A stretch of 64,000 nucleotides of DNA from contig OZ007506.1 of the NCBI GenBank assembly GCA_963931865.1, positions 7,656,451 through 7,720,450 of the forward strand. The letters are read 5' to 3'. The position numbers were made by a program, and so were the translations under genes. The notes beneath the pieces were generated by a model. It did not search any database and was not told the origin of the DNA. It saw only the letters and a list, made by a program, of their open reading frames with translations. This DNA is from Axinella damicornis. Lineage: Eukaryota > Porifera > Demospongiae > Axinellida > Axinellidae. Of the stretch, positions 49,639-60,263 are shown one piece after another; position 1 is the stretch's first letter, and the number at the start of each line of letters is the position of its first letter.

Positions 49639-49798
49639 GATTAATATGTGATAGCATGATTTGGAGTGCAATTTTGGGATTAATTGCACTCGTAAGGTCA
49701 GTAATTTCACTCGGCTTCGCCTCGTGAAATTACAAACCTTACTCGTGCAATTAATTCCCAAATTGCACTCCAAATCATGCTATTACATATACTAATCA
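49639..49798. repeat. Large hairpin
   Basis: GATTAATATGTGATAGCATG then ATTTGGAGTGCAATT and complement form arms of about 75 bp around CGGCTTCGCC. A probable foldback MITE. Confidence 0.88.
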
Positions 49799-49921
49799 CA
49801 GGAAGAGTATGAGGATTATTGTGGAGAGTGAGGCAACTAATCTGTTCACGTAGGCCGAGATCTCAGCTACAGTTGGTACAATAAATTGTTAGTCATGCTC
49901 AGGAATGTAATTTCCAGTTAA

Positions 49922-50062
49922 CTCTTTACCAACCAATGACTGCAAAAGCCGTCATGAGCTCCCATAAGCCCATAAGAATTTATATGGGGAATTTAATACT
50001 AGGTATTATACTTTAATACAGGGTTTTGCTTCCCTAAGCTGTTTCTTATGGTTGGTAAAGGG
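49922..50062. mobile_element. piggyBac-type MITE
   Basis: TTAA at 49918-49921 followed by CTCTTTACCAACCA, and TGGTTGGTAAAGGG followed by TTAA at 50063-50066. A TTAA duplication and CCCTTT-type TIR are typical of piggyBac derivatives. The 141-bp interior is non-coding. Confidence 0.8.
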
Positions 50063-50298
50063 TTAAGGCTAACGCACATGCAATGGTACATCATGGTCTA
50101 TGCACATTTAGCAAAGGACACCATGGATGAGTGGATGAGTTGGCGGAGGCAGTGTACATGTGGCTAGCCTCGTACCCAGGCCCGCCCGCCCATGGCACAC
50201 CCTAGGACAGTGATCTAACCGTGCCATGAATGTCAGTGCTTGGGGAAGTGTGTACTGCTTCACTTACATCAGTTTGGCAACACCCGACGACACGTAGC

Positions 50299-50365
50299 TA
50301 GTCTCATTCCCAGACCGTTCATCCAGCGCGTATATCACTTCCAGCTGGGTCTGGGGCCGAGACTA
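50299..50365. mobile_element. 9-bp-TSD palindromic MITE, 67 bp
   Basis: TIR subtype TAGTCTCATTCCCAGACCG and complement, flanked by ACACGTAGC and ACACGTGGC (8 of 9 identical). A solo CTAGCCTCGTACCCAGGCCC end lies at about 50164. Confidence 0.9.
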
Positions 50366-50432
50366 ACACGTGGCCTACTGCATAAGACCACGTCAATTAG
50401 GCATACTAGGTGCATGTGCATATTCCTAGTAT

Positions 50433-50688
50433 CAGGAGCGCATGAGCCGCCGAAGGCAGCGAAGGAGCATCGAACTCAGCAAGCTTGCTCTAGCCGAAGT
50501 AGTAGTCCTTCACACATCCCAAAATTTTACCTTATACGGCAAGAGGCCGTTACGTAGAAGTGTGAAAAACAAATTGTCATTTGTGCGGTACCGCACAGGC
50601 CTTCCATATAAGGTATAACCGTAAGGCGTGAGGGATTACAACATGTCTATACTAGTTTGGCACTCCTTCGGCGGCTCATGTGCTCCTG
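50433..50688. mobile_element. Inverted-repeat element related to 28196-28730
   Basis: CAGGAGCGCATGAGCCGCCG on the left and the complement of CAGGAGCACATGAGCCGCCG on the right. Inside lies a second inverted pair (TTATACGG / CCGTAAGG region). Flanks CCTAGTAT and CTAGTCTA are only loosely similar. Confidence 0.7.
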
Positions 50689-50699
50689 CTAGTCTACAC

Positions 50700-51110
50700 T
50701 TGGAAAAAGGGTCCTTTCAGAGGTAATCAGAATGTAAAATCCTCCAAGTATGCCTTGGCCACGCTTGTATACTTGGCTTGGATACTGGATGGTGCACTAT
50801 AGTGGGTCACAATGTCGAAATGGTCACACTCTAATCACAGAAGAGTATGAGGGTTTATATACACATGGAAAAAGGGTCATAGAGACCCTTTCAGAGGTAA
50901 TCAGAATGTAAAATCCTCCAGATAAACCAAGTATGCCTTGGCCACGCTTGTATACTTAGCTTGGATACTGGATGGTGCACTATAGTGGGTCACAATGTCA
51001 CATATACGTCATCACAGGAAATGGTCACACTCTAATCACAGAAGAGTATGAGGGTTATATACACATGGAAAAAGGGTCATAGAGACCCTTTCAGAGGTAA
51101 TTGGTTCTCA
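50700..51110. repeat. Tandem repeat, units of 165-200 bp
   Basis: TGGAAAAAGGGTC recurs at about 50701, 50866 and 51066, with the shared AGAGGTAATCAGAATGTAAA and GTATACTTGGCTTGGATACT-like blocks between. Confidence 0.9.
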
Positions 51111-51289
51111 GGAAGTAAACCTCCAGATAAGATTGTATCCAAAGGTCAGGGGAATTCAGCAACACCCTGGGCAACAATCAGTTACATAGAAGCTAGGCAA
51201 CACAATCAGTTGCACAGGGAGGGCTGATGCTCTAGGGTGATCCATTGCAATAACCATTTCAGGCAGGCTTAAGTCTGTGCAGGGGGCAG

Positions 51290-51490
51290 CTCGGTTTAAT
51301 GAGTAGCTGTACGCAGCTGCGTTCAGGCAGGTGTCAGCTTGGTGTAACAAGGAGCAGCTGTACGCAGCTGCATTGAAGCGGGGGTCAGCTTGGTGTAATG
51401 GGGAGCAGCTTTATGCAGCTGCATCAAGCAGGTGTCAGCTTGGTGTAATGGGGAGCAGTTGTACGCAGCTGCATTCAGGCAGGGGTCAGT
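51290..51490. repeat. About 52-bp tandem repeat
   Basis: GTCAGCTTGGTGTAATGGGG then AGCAGCTGTACGCAGCTGC repeats four times. A lone copy lies at 53393-53440. Confidence 0.92.
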
Positions 51491-52550
51491 AGGCCTGAGC
51501 TAATTATGCGTGCATAAGTTTTAGCATAATAGGGATTGACTTTGCATAGTGCATACTTCTCAAATAATCGAGAGATAAAATGGGAAAAAAATAATTGGGT
51601 GTGTCGTTTGAGCCATGTGATTGCAAGTGATGGCTGAGTCTGAGTCCTCTAGCTAGCTCTTTTGGAAGCTCCGAAAGGAACATAATTATACAATACAGTG
51701 TTCTTCAAGACCATATCAGAGAACGCGGTAGCATTCTCTATTTAGGGATGGCTAAGGAATTTCGAAATACCATACTAATGCACCAGCAGGAAAATGGCTA
51801 AAGAAGCTACTACCCCCCAAACCAAGCATGCAGACAGAATGATACTGCCTAGCAGTTCACAAAAACACTCGCAAACGTACCTGAGAGTACGCGGGAGTCG
51901 AGAAATAAGTCGCCGGAAAATTCCGATTTCGTCATCTTCTTTCTTTCTTTCTTTCTTCTTTCTTCTTTCTCATTGACTAGCATAGCTGGCTAACAAAAGC
52001 ATTTCCTGAGCTAGTTCACTCACAGAACAACATTGCTTTCGTCGTAGTAGCTCCTTTCGTCCCTTTTGACTACATACTGTCGGGAACGGCACTTCTGGCT
52101 AGCTACGATTCCGTGAATTGCTAGCACGAAGCCATTTTGGTGCAACCAGAGGTCACGCGTGCCAAATGCGCATGCGCAGTTCACATGCAAACGCACATTG
52201 CATCCTTTTTTACAGCATTTCGGGCGCTTGGTGATCAGCTGAATCCTTGTGAATCCATCATCTGGTGCCTCACTACCGCTGCGAGGAATTTCTACCAACC
52301 TGTTCTTGCCAAGATCTATCGTGACTATGCCATCATGGAGGCGTGGCTTTCTGTTAATGATGTAACTACAGTGCGGAACAAGTATATACCACCAATACTG
52401 TGAGTGAGGCTAGAGTTTTGGAATACTCATATTATTAGAATGAAGCATCAAAGCCTGCTCAGTGCCCAGCAGAAGGTTCACATCCATCAAGGCAATTAAT
52501 AAAATCTGACATCAGGAAAGTTACGCATTCCATGCGCTCAAAAAACCTCA
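51491..52550. other. No gene recognised
   Basis: It contains a CTTT-rich run at 51938-51972. A plus-strand frame (52137-52403: SIIWCLTTAARNFYQPVLAK) and an overlapping minus-strand frame (52020-52298, Cys-rich) compete, and I cannot decide for either. Confidence 0.35.
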
Positions 52551-52552
52551 CA

Positions 52553-52815
52553 AACTAGAAACAAAAAATTTTCTTACAAAAATTACAAACGATTTAGTGA
52601 TGGCCACCCCGATCGACTCCCGAAAAAGCAGACAAACAGGGAATGCCATTAACCAGCCTCAGTCCCATCCCATCCCTAAATTCTACATTTTTCAATGGGA
52701 TGGGACTGAGGCTGGTTAATGGCATTCCCTGTTTGTCTGCTTTTTCGGGAGTCGATCGGGGTGGCCATCACTAAATCGTTTGTAATTTTTGTAAGAAAAT
52801 TTTTTGTTTCTAGTT
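52553..52815. mobile_element. 263-bp near-perfect palindrome
   Basis: Arms of about 115 bp (outer AACTAGAAACAAAAAATTTT, inner GGCTGGTTAATGGCATTCCC) with a short centre around TAAATTCTACATTTTTCA. TA pairs lie at the borders. The arms look almost identical, suggesting recent origin. Confidence 0.88.
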
Positions 52816-52865
52816 ATTGAAACATCCCAATATAATTGTATCGCTTGGAAGCCTTTCAGATGTCA

Positions 52866-53320
52866 ACACTCCTGGTAGGGGAAAAATTGTGCCGCGTAAC
52901 TAATCAAACCTCACAGCACGCAGGAAAGGTCTACAGAGATTCTGACTACACCACAATATAATTGTGGTGAAACTCACCTTGGTGGTGGAGATACAAGCGC
53001 TTTTGTCATGCCGTCAGCCGCCATTGCTCGAGCGCTCTCTTCGATTTCTGTTGCCTGCATAGCCCGTACGAAGGGCCCACAAAGATCCTGACCACACGGC
53101 CGTGATCGCTGTCGTTCACTGACGCTTACATGCCGAAACTCACTGTGCTGGCGAAGTTGTGAGGGCGGTAATAATTTCTTGTCTTCCCTCTGGCTGCCAT
53201 TGCTAGCAATCGACTGAGCGCAGTTGCCATGTGGCATGTGCATTAATTGGAATACTTGGCGTGCTCTACGGCAAGTCGCAACTGGGGTTGCAACGGTTAC
53301 AAGGAGTGCTGTTGCCCCTT
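52866..53320. repeat. Dispersed repeat R4, copy D (inverted)
   Basis: Reverse complement of copies A-C: starts ACACTCCTGGTAGGGGAAAA, ends AGGAGTGCTGTTGCCCCTT. Both modules are present. Confidence 0.9.
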
Positions 53321-53599
53321 GAATAATAGGGTATTAGGCTTAGTTGTCAAGAATATTCGATAGCTGAGATAGTGTGAATAATTAGCTCAGGCTTGGTGTA
53401 ATGAGGAGCAGCTGTACGCAGCTGCGTTCAGGCAGGCAGTCACCATGTAGCACTTGTTTCACCTCATGGCCTTCAGCACTAATAAGCTGAGGCTACTCAC
53501 ACAACAAGGGTGGAGAGTCAAACACTCAACAAGGGTGGAGAGTCTAACACATCGCTCACAATTTCCTCAGGAAGACACAGAGAGGGGTGGGGTGGCCTT

Positions 53600-53825
53600 A
53601 TACTAAGGAGGGGGTATAGGCAGTATTTTAAGGAGGGGGTAGGTTGTACATTAAGGATGGAGCAGGCTGTATACTGGGCTGTATACTAAGGAGGGGGTAG
53701 GTTGTACACTAAGGATGGGGTAGGCTGTATACTAAGGAGGGGGTGGGTTGCACACTAAGGAGGGGGTAGGCTGTATACTAAGGAGGGGGTGGGCTGTATA
53801 CTAAGGAGGGGGTGGGCTGTACAGT
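53600..53825. repeat. About 23-bp minisatellite
   Basis: Units ACTAAGGAGGGGGTGGGCTG plus TAT, about ten, with point changes. Confidence 0.93.
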
Positions 53826-54265
53826 AATGGCCATAACACATCAAACCATCTGCATTACATCACAGTAGTTCATTCTCTTGGATGGGGGCAGTCTTTCACT
53901 CTGTGAATGACTCCTATAAATAGAATTTTATTTTTGTACCCATTTCACATGGGACCGTTTCAACCAAATATAGATGAGCATGCGTGTTTATAGTCACTGA
54001 AGCATGCCAGGAATGTAAAATGCGCTGTCTGGGATACTGTATACTCCCTTGCATTGTGCCATATATGGTATGATAGTATCCTGTGTTTTACAGAGCTTGT
54101 AACTGCCATTGTATTTATGGCATGATACGTAGTATACTGAGATTACAGAGTTTGTGACTGGACTCCAATCTGAAGCTAAAATTATGCTATAGCAGTCTGA
54201 TGAAGTGAACTATCATTCTCTGTACCAGTAACTATGTAGTAAGATCCACATATTTCAATGCCGAA
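53826..54265. other. No feature recognised
   Basis: AT-rich sequence without visible repeats or coding stretches. Confidence 0.4.
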
Positions 54266-54279
54266 ATGTTTTTGGGTAC

Positions 54280-54770
54280 CATGCAGCGCCCTCATCAGCA
54301 GTACATGATGTGCAGTAGCCCTGGTACAGTAGGCTCATCAGCAGTTAGCCCTCATCAGTGGCACACAATGTGCACTAGCCCTCATCAGCAGTACATGATG
54401 TGCAGTAGCCCTGGTACAGTAGGCTCATCAGCAGTTAGCCCTCATCAGTGGCACACAATGTGCACTAGCCCTCATCAGCAGTACATGATGTGCAGTAGCC
54501 CTGGTACATAACATGCAGTAGGCTCATCAGCAGTTAGCCCTCATCAGTGGCACACAATTAGCAATGTAGTTGTACACACACGTGCAGTAGGTTCATCAGC
54601 GATACGAATTAGCCTTCATCAGCGGTACACAATGTGCAGTCAGTGGCACACAATGTGCAGTAGCCCTCATCAGTGGTACGCAAGCCCTCCTGAGCAGTAC
54701 ATAATATGCCTCATCAGCAGTACAGTCATAATGACAATGTGCAGTGTCCCTCATCAGTGGTATACAATGA
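54280..54770. repeat. About 90-bp tandem repeat with CTCATCAG subunits
   Basis: Three nearly identical 90-bp units contain GCAGTACATGATGTGCAGTA and GTGGCACACAATGTGCACTA. Degenerate units follow. A plus-strand frame stays open because 90 is a multiple of three. Confidence 0.93.
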
Positions 54771-55006
54771 GTGGTACAAATGTACCACAGCTACTGCATT
54801 TTGGTTCCATATAATCTAAACACTGTTGGTGGGAGTAAAAAAACGGCATAACACGTACACAACCATAGGAAAGCTAGCTAAGACATGCGAGGTTCTCACT
54901 GTCAGTGAACTCAATAAGAATGTTACATTGAAGATTTAATATGGCCTCAACATGTTAAAGTCCACAACAATTGGTCAGTGGACCTTGGGCTTCACGTTCA
55001 CTGTTG

Positions 55007-55102
55007 ATACTACGAATAAGCTCATCAGCATTCCTCGTTAAATATACATACCATTACTACGAATAAGCTCATCAGCATTCCTCGTTAAATATACATACCA
55101 TC
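55007..55102. repeat. 46-bp direct duplication
   Basis: TACTACGAATAAGCTCATCA then GCATTCCTCGTTAAATATAC occurs twice in tandem. Confidence 0.92.
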
Positions 55103-55786
55103 CTCGGTTGGGCGAGCAACTGTTAGGCCTCGGCAGATTATGCCAGGATAATTTGATCCTTAAGCTTAGAGCATAACAGTCTAAGACGAGCATAGTAGAA
55201 TGGAGAATTGAAAACCAGAATGAAGAATTGAAACAGAAAAAGACAAATCAGCTCAGTGGTCTTTTCCAGCTATAGAGCATGAAAGTACCACCTGACAAAT
55301 TGAATACTATTCATGAGCATAATGGAGGCATCATTCCAGGAATTTGCAGCATAGCTAGCAATTTGGGAGCACAAATCAGCCATGGCTATCCAATGACCAA
55401 GGCTATCCCTATGAGTTGGAGTATCAATGACATCCTCTACTTCTGTGTCACGGTAGTAGCTACACACGTGGAAAATTTCAGCTGATTAATGAACCTAAAA
55501 ACCCAACTTGTACATTTTTGGTCAACCTAATTACTGTGTAGAAAAAAATCCCTACAAGTCAAAATAGTGAGTTCATTAATCCTGGGTTTATAGTTCAAGC
55601 AGCTGCAGGCAGCTTGTAGTGATTCAAAAATTGAATTTTAGCAGCATCAACTTGGGTAGCAGATCAGAGCATAATTATATAGGTTACCAATTATTGGATC
55701 AGCTGACAAAAACACAAGTCCCAGGTGTTGCTGACAGTGACAGGTTCACCTGCTGCACAGGTCACTCCAACTCCAGTTTGTTACTC
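55103..55786. other. No gene recognised
   Basis: Frames on both strands (55270-55485) overlap with no support for either. No repeat boundaries were seen. Confidence 0.35.
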
Positions 55787-56192
55787 CATGCGCATGCGCA
55801 GCAGGGGGTAGGGGTAGAGTGATCGGTTTGTCTGCCAGTCTGTCCACAGTCCAAGTGCGGTTGAGCAGTGAAGGCCTTGTTCAAGGCTTATTTCAGGATA
55901 GAAGTGTCAGAATTCAGAAAATACTAGCGTCTACATAACTCACAGACCAGAGATCTACTCGAGTGGCTGAGAAAAGCTGCGTGAAAGTCGTGCTTCTAAT
56001 TTATACAACTTGACCACACCCAATTTCTAACATTACTGCCACAACTTACGGTATCTCATTCTTGCTGACGTCGCTGTAAATCATGGCCTAGCTAGCTCAT
56101 CGTGCATGCTGTATGAATAATCGGTGGTAGGCCTATAGCTGTCAAGTCAAAGTTGCGCACGGGGTACGTGCTCTGCTGAGCACCTCTAGTTC
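55787..56192. repeat. Dispersed repeat R5, copy 2 (inverted)
   Basis: Reverse complement of 38639-39052, from GCGCATGCGCAGCAGGGGGT to GCTGAGCACCTCTAGTT. It includes a small difference at the AGCTAGGCC block. Confidence 0.9.
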
Positions 56193-57798
56193 TATATAGA
56201 TCAAGTATCACTCACAACAATCTGGCAGAGCAGTTGGAGTTCTGAGAGGATGATGTAGTGTTGGAGATTCAGATTTGGACTCTTCCCCCCAACAATGCAC
56301 TCTCTCATTTATTCTGTTGCTATGGTAACGACATTTCCTGGTTACTGTGTACAATGAAAGACATGGGCATTTTTAGGAAAGGCCTCTCGAAGATTAAATA
56401 CTGTTTTTGTTTTGTGCATGATATTGTGATATTGACCGCTGACAGTTATGATGCAGGAGCTACTAGCCTTCGTGTTTATGCTCCTCGGTGTTCAATGCTC
56501 ACTATCTTGCAGCTGTCAACTTGAATACTGAGCTGAAATCCAGGACCTTAACATCAAATCTTGTGGCATTTGTTTCAAGATAATCAATAAACGATAACAG
56601 CAAAATATTGCTCACCTCTAGTCTCGTCCCCATGCCGTTCACATCGCCAGCATTTGATCATTTCCAGTAGGCGGGGGAAGTTCTGGGAGATCTGGTCACG
56701 TGCAGTGCCATCATGTAGACACATTGTAGAGACACGGAGGGTGGTGCCCAACGAAACCTTCCTGTCTTGCACTATCCGTTCAAAGGCTGAATGTCAGAGC
56801 GTTCACAAGGCAGACGATCGATACCGTTCGTTGTTCACAACGCTGGGGACAGATGGACTCGAAAACAGGTATTCTAACTGTTGGGCACCGGCCCCCGTGT
56901 GTCTACCACACATGTAGGTCTACCTGACATCATCGTATGTTACCAGATCTCCTAGGTCTTCCCCATGCCGTAATTCATTCCACCAGTACTGGAAGCAATC
57001 AAATACTGGCGGTGGGAACAGCCTGGGAACGAGGCTACGTAGCCCACCTCTACTTTGCGGTACATACAAATAGCTTGATGGGAGAGCTTAGCAGACAATG
57101 TGAGGAAGAAAAGCCAGCAAACATACCATCGGCAATGTCCATGCAAGTCATAAGCAGGTCATAGATAGGTCACACATACATCACACGTTTGTCATAGACA
57201 GGTTAAGTCACATGCAAGTCATAAGAAGGTCACATGAGGCAAGTTGATGCAGGTCTATGTAACAGATGCTCATCTACCTTTTCAAAGGATATGTATCACA
57301 GTCATAATTATGTAACAGTAACCATCAGGAATTTGGATCTCAGTTGATCATTTTGTCTGCTGGACGTCAGTTACCTCTCAGTAGCACATGTTACAGGCAG
57401 ATTACACCCCATCAAGTTATTATTCAATTTAGCCCGAAGATTCACCTTGGGAGAGTTGGTAGGCACACAACCTCCTCCCAGCTGTGGTGCAGCTACCCTA
57501 AGCCCACACCCAGCTTTTTGCCACTTGCAATATGGTGAAGCACGGGGCGTGTTGTGTTCGTTCGAACCACCCAGAACTCACGCGAAACTGCCCTGTAGGC
57601 CTGCTTCGCCGTGGATCACAGTGGTTCACTGTTAGTGGCTGAATCAAATTTCCAGGAATTTGAGGATCGTTGAATGCAAATGAGGCATGAACGAAAGCTA
57701 CCACAGAGGTTCCAAATGAGGTACAATAGACAGTAACAGATTAAACAAAGCCACTAGAGCAATACAAATACAGCACAAGGCATCCATCCCATTGTTCC

Positions 57799-57829
<31 letters not shown>

Positions 57830-58036
57830 ACAAGGTGTTAAGCAAGTTATAAAACATGCCTTAACAGTAACACAGAAAGCCACACCCACCATTACTTCCA
57901 TGAAAACTTTCAAATCAAAATCTTGATTCTAAAGATAGCCATTGTATTATGTGGTTTTGACATGATCAACTGAATAAAAAAATTTGCAGGAAGTGATGTA
58001 GGCATCCATCTTGTTGCTACAGGAATGAAAACTCAC
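56193..58036. other. Unassigned, with MITE-like fragments
   Basis: TAGTCTCGTCCCCATGCCGT at 56620, TAGGTCTTCCCCATGCCG near 56952 and CCTGGGAACGAGGCTA ending at about 57037 are fragments of the 9-bp-TSD MITE family. I could not pair them with a target duplication. A poly-C run lies at 57800-57829. A plus-strand start at 57533 (MVKHGACCVRSNHPE) is too short to call. Confidence 0.4.
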
Positions 58037-58107
58037 GTTTTGAATTCCTCTTCCGAGATTGACAAAGACTCGTGGGTCACTTCACTGATGAACATCACAG
58101 CACTCTC
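58037..58107 (-). CDS. Possible isolated exon
   Basis: A minus-strand segment has a strong acceptor (TTGTTTCCAG/GA) and donor (AAAAC/GTGAGT), 71 nt apart. Only one frame is open, giving ESAVMFISEVTHESLSISEE then EFKT, an acidic helix-like peptide. I do not recognise the protein and found no partner exon in the window. Confidence 0.4.
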
Positions 58108-58134
58108 CTGGAAACAAACAAGGAGTTTCTATAT

Positions 58135-58428
58135 TAATAGTTAGCAGTCTTTGTTTGCACAAACTTCTTCATCAAAACAGTTGCGACGTTTCAATCCCGA
58201 GGGATCTTCATCGGGCAGATAGCAATAACTAAATTAATAGTTAGCAGTCTTTGTTTGCACAAACTTCTTCAAGTTGCGACGTTTCGATCCCGAGGGATCT
58301 TCATCAGGCAGATAGCAATACCTGGTATTGCTATCTGCCTGATGAAGATCCCTCGGGATCGAAATGTCGCAACTGTTTTGATGAAGAAGTTTGTGCAAAC
58401 AAAGACTGCTAACTATTAATTTAGTTTA
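58135..58428. repeat. Inverted triplicate of a CTGATGA...GAAAC motif
   Basis: A unit with TTTGTTTGCACAAACTTCTT and ATCCCGAGGGATCTTCATC occurs twice on the minus strand (58140-58228, 58240-58320) and once inverted (58322-58428). On the sense strand each reads CTGATGA (or CCGATGA), a GATCCCTCGGGATC hairpin and GAAAC or GAAAT. This resembles a hammerhead ribozyme core, as found in Penelope-like elements. Confidence 0.75.
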
Positions 58429-58429
58429 C

Positions 58430-59013
58430 AGTAATAGACTCGCATAGTCTTTGGTCGAAGGGACCGGTCGTTTAGGATCTAGACTAAAAGAATTCAAAGG
58501 AGTTTCTATAGCAACACACTCCAGATACAATATCATACTTGATTACCTACAAGCATGGGAGTTGCCATAGCAACACTCTAGAGATACGTACAATAATAAT
58601 CTAATCACATGGTACCTATATCATAAATGCTAAATGCACTAATATATATGCAGGACTCCCAGGAGGACCAGCTATTAGCTGATGGGACATTCCTGCGAAA
58701 AATTAAAATTATCTATCTATCTATCTATCTTAAATTTTTGGTTATAGTATATACATATAGTGGACTTAGTCTCGTTCCCAGGCCATTCCCACCTCCAGTT
58801 TTTGCAGTACGTATGTAAATAAGGTGGAGAAAAGTCAGGGAGATCTGGTAATTAACGTACAGTGACGTCAGGTAGACACACAGTATGATAGAGCACACCA
58901 TTGATTTTATTGTTTGTTTGTTTGTTTTTGTGTTGTTGGATTGGCTGTTCATCAGAGTGGAAAGACATTGAGAAGGTCAGGGGTTCGTCTGTTCACCAGA
59001 GGTTATGGCTGTT
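58430..59013. other. Unassigned, with a solo MITE end
   Basis: TAGTCTCGTTCCCAGGCCAT at about 58768 is a single end of the 9-bp-TSD family. A CTAT repeat lies at 58711-58730. A GTTTGTTT run lies at 58910-58930. Confidence 0.45.
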
Positions 59014-59022
59014 AACCTTTTG

Positions 59023-59658
59023 GGGAGTCTGTAAACACTGGACTGGACTGGACTGGACTGGAATACTGGAATGACCTTTGAACCCCAAAAGTGATGTAAT
59101 TTCAAGGGAAATTCCCTTGAGCATGCACATTTTGGCCACGTGGCAATTATGTGGAAGTTGACGCTATGAACTCTACGGTGGCTATGGACTGTATAGAGGA
59201 CAATCCATCTCAATCTGGCGTAGCAGGGTCAGTAATTAATCCCATCACCATGGATGACGACTCAGAGTGTGAGTCTCCGGTTAAAATCAGCAAAAGGCCA
59301 AATACTACCGATAAGTTGTACTTGACGCTTTTGCTATATAAAGTAACTACAGCATGTAGTTAGCTGTGTGGTGATGTAGTCATCATATTTGTAATGCTGT
59401 AGCTAGGCGTATGTTTGAGTCCGGAGATGAGGACCTTGAAGATCCTGAAGACAAAAACAAGGATGGTGCCTGTAGCAGAAGTCAACTATCAGTCCATAGC
59501 CACCTTACAGTTCATAGCGTCAACTTCCACATAATTGCCACGTGGCCAAAATGTGCATGCTCAAGGGAATTTCCCTTGAAATTACATCACTTTGGGGGTT
59601 CAAAGGTCATTCCAGTATTCCAGTCCAGTCCAGTCCAGTCCAGTGTTTACAGACTCCC
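59023..59658. mobile_element. Foldback-like element B, 9-bp target duplication
   Basis: Left GGGAGTCTGTAAACACTGGA and right complement, flanked by perfect AACCTTTTG copies (59014-59022 and 59659-59667). Arms are about 170 bp. A GGACT pentamer run (59039-59060) and its complement (59617-59640) lie just inside. The non-inverted centre, about 59195-59490, plus the left arm hold a plus-strand frame from ATG 59151 (MEVDAMNSTVAMDCIEDNPS) and an acidic continuation (FESGDEDLEDPEDKNKDG). Confidence 0.85.
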
Positions 59659-59667
59659 AACCTTTTG

Positions 59668-59850
59668 TGCTGTCAACCTTTTGTGTTGTTGGATTGGCAG
59701 AGTGGATAGACATTGAGAAGGTCAGGGGTTCGTCTGTTCACCAGAGGTTATGGCTGTTAACCTTTTGTGCTGTCAACCTTTTGTGTTGTTGGATTGGCAG
59801 AGTGGATAGACATTGAGAAGGTCAGGGGTTCGTCTGTTCACAGAGGTTAT
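59668..59850. repeat. About 98-bp direct duplication
   Basis: TTGTGTTGTTGGATTGGCAG then AGTGGATAGACATTGAGAAG and GGTCAGGGGTTCGTCTGTTC occurs twice. A related copy lies at 58930-59012, left of foldback element B, so B was inserted into a tandem of this unit. Confidence 0.88.
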
Positions 59851-60263
59851 TGTATTGGTGTGCACTAATTGGAGCATCCAATAGTGATAGTGATTCATCA
59901 TCAAAAGCTGTCACAACACTAGGGAAAAAATGTTGAGATCAAAAGTTCCTGCAATTCAGTGGCACTCAAAATGTCTGTACTAATGATGATTAAATAATAG
60001 GCAGTGAATGGAAGCTTTGATGTATACAGCGCCATGCCAACATTACAGCCAGTCTGGAGCAGGGCAAAGGGAGAAAGAATTTCCCTTTCTGCCAAAGGTT
60101 GTTCCCTTTTGTTGACTCTCAATGGCCACTTTGTTACCACTACCTATACTGCTCTAACACAACAACAGTCTTATGTATAAGTTCCAGAAGTCAGCTAGAG
60201 CAAATCAAATAAATGTCTGGTGTTTGGAAAACTGAACAGAGCCATCAAACCTCCCAGACTCCC

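Noticed and set aside
56620..57037. A further full copy of the 9-bp-TSD MITE
   Set aside because: Ends are present at both sides but no matching 9-bp flanks could be found, and the interior contains another partial end. I treat them as fragments.
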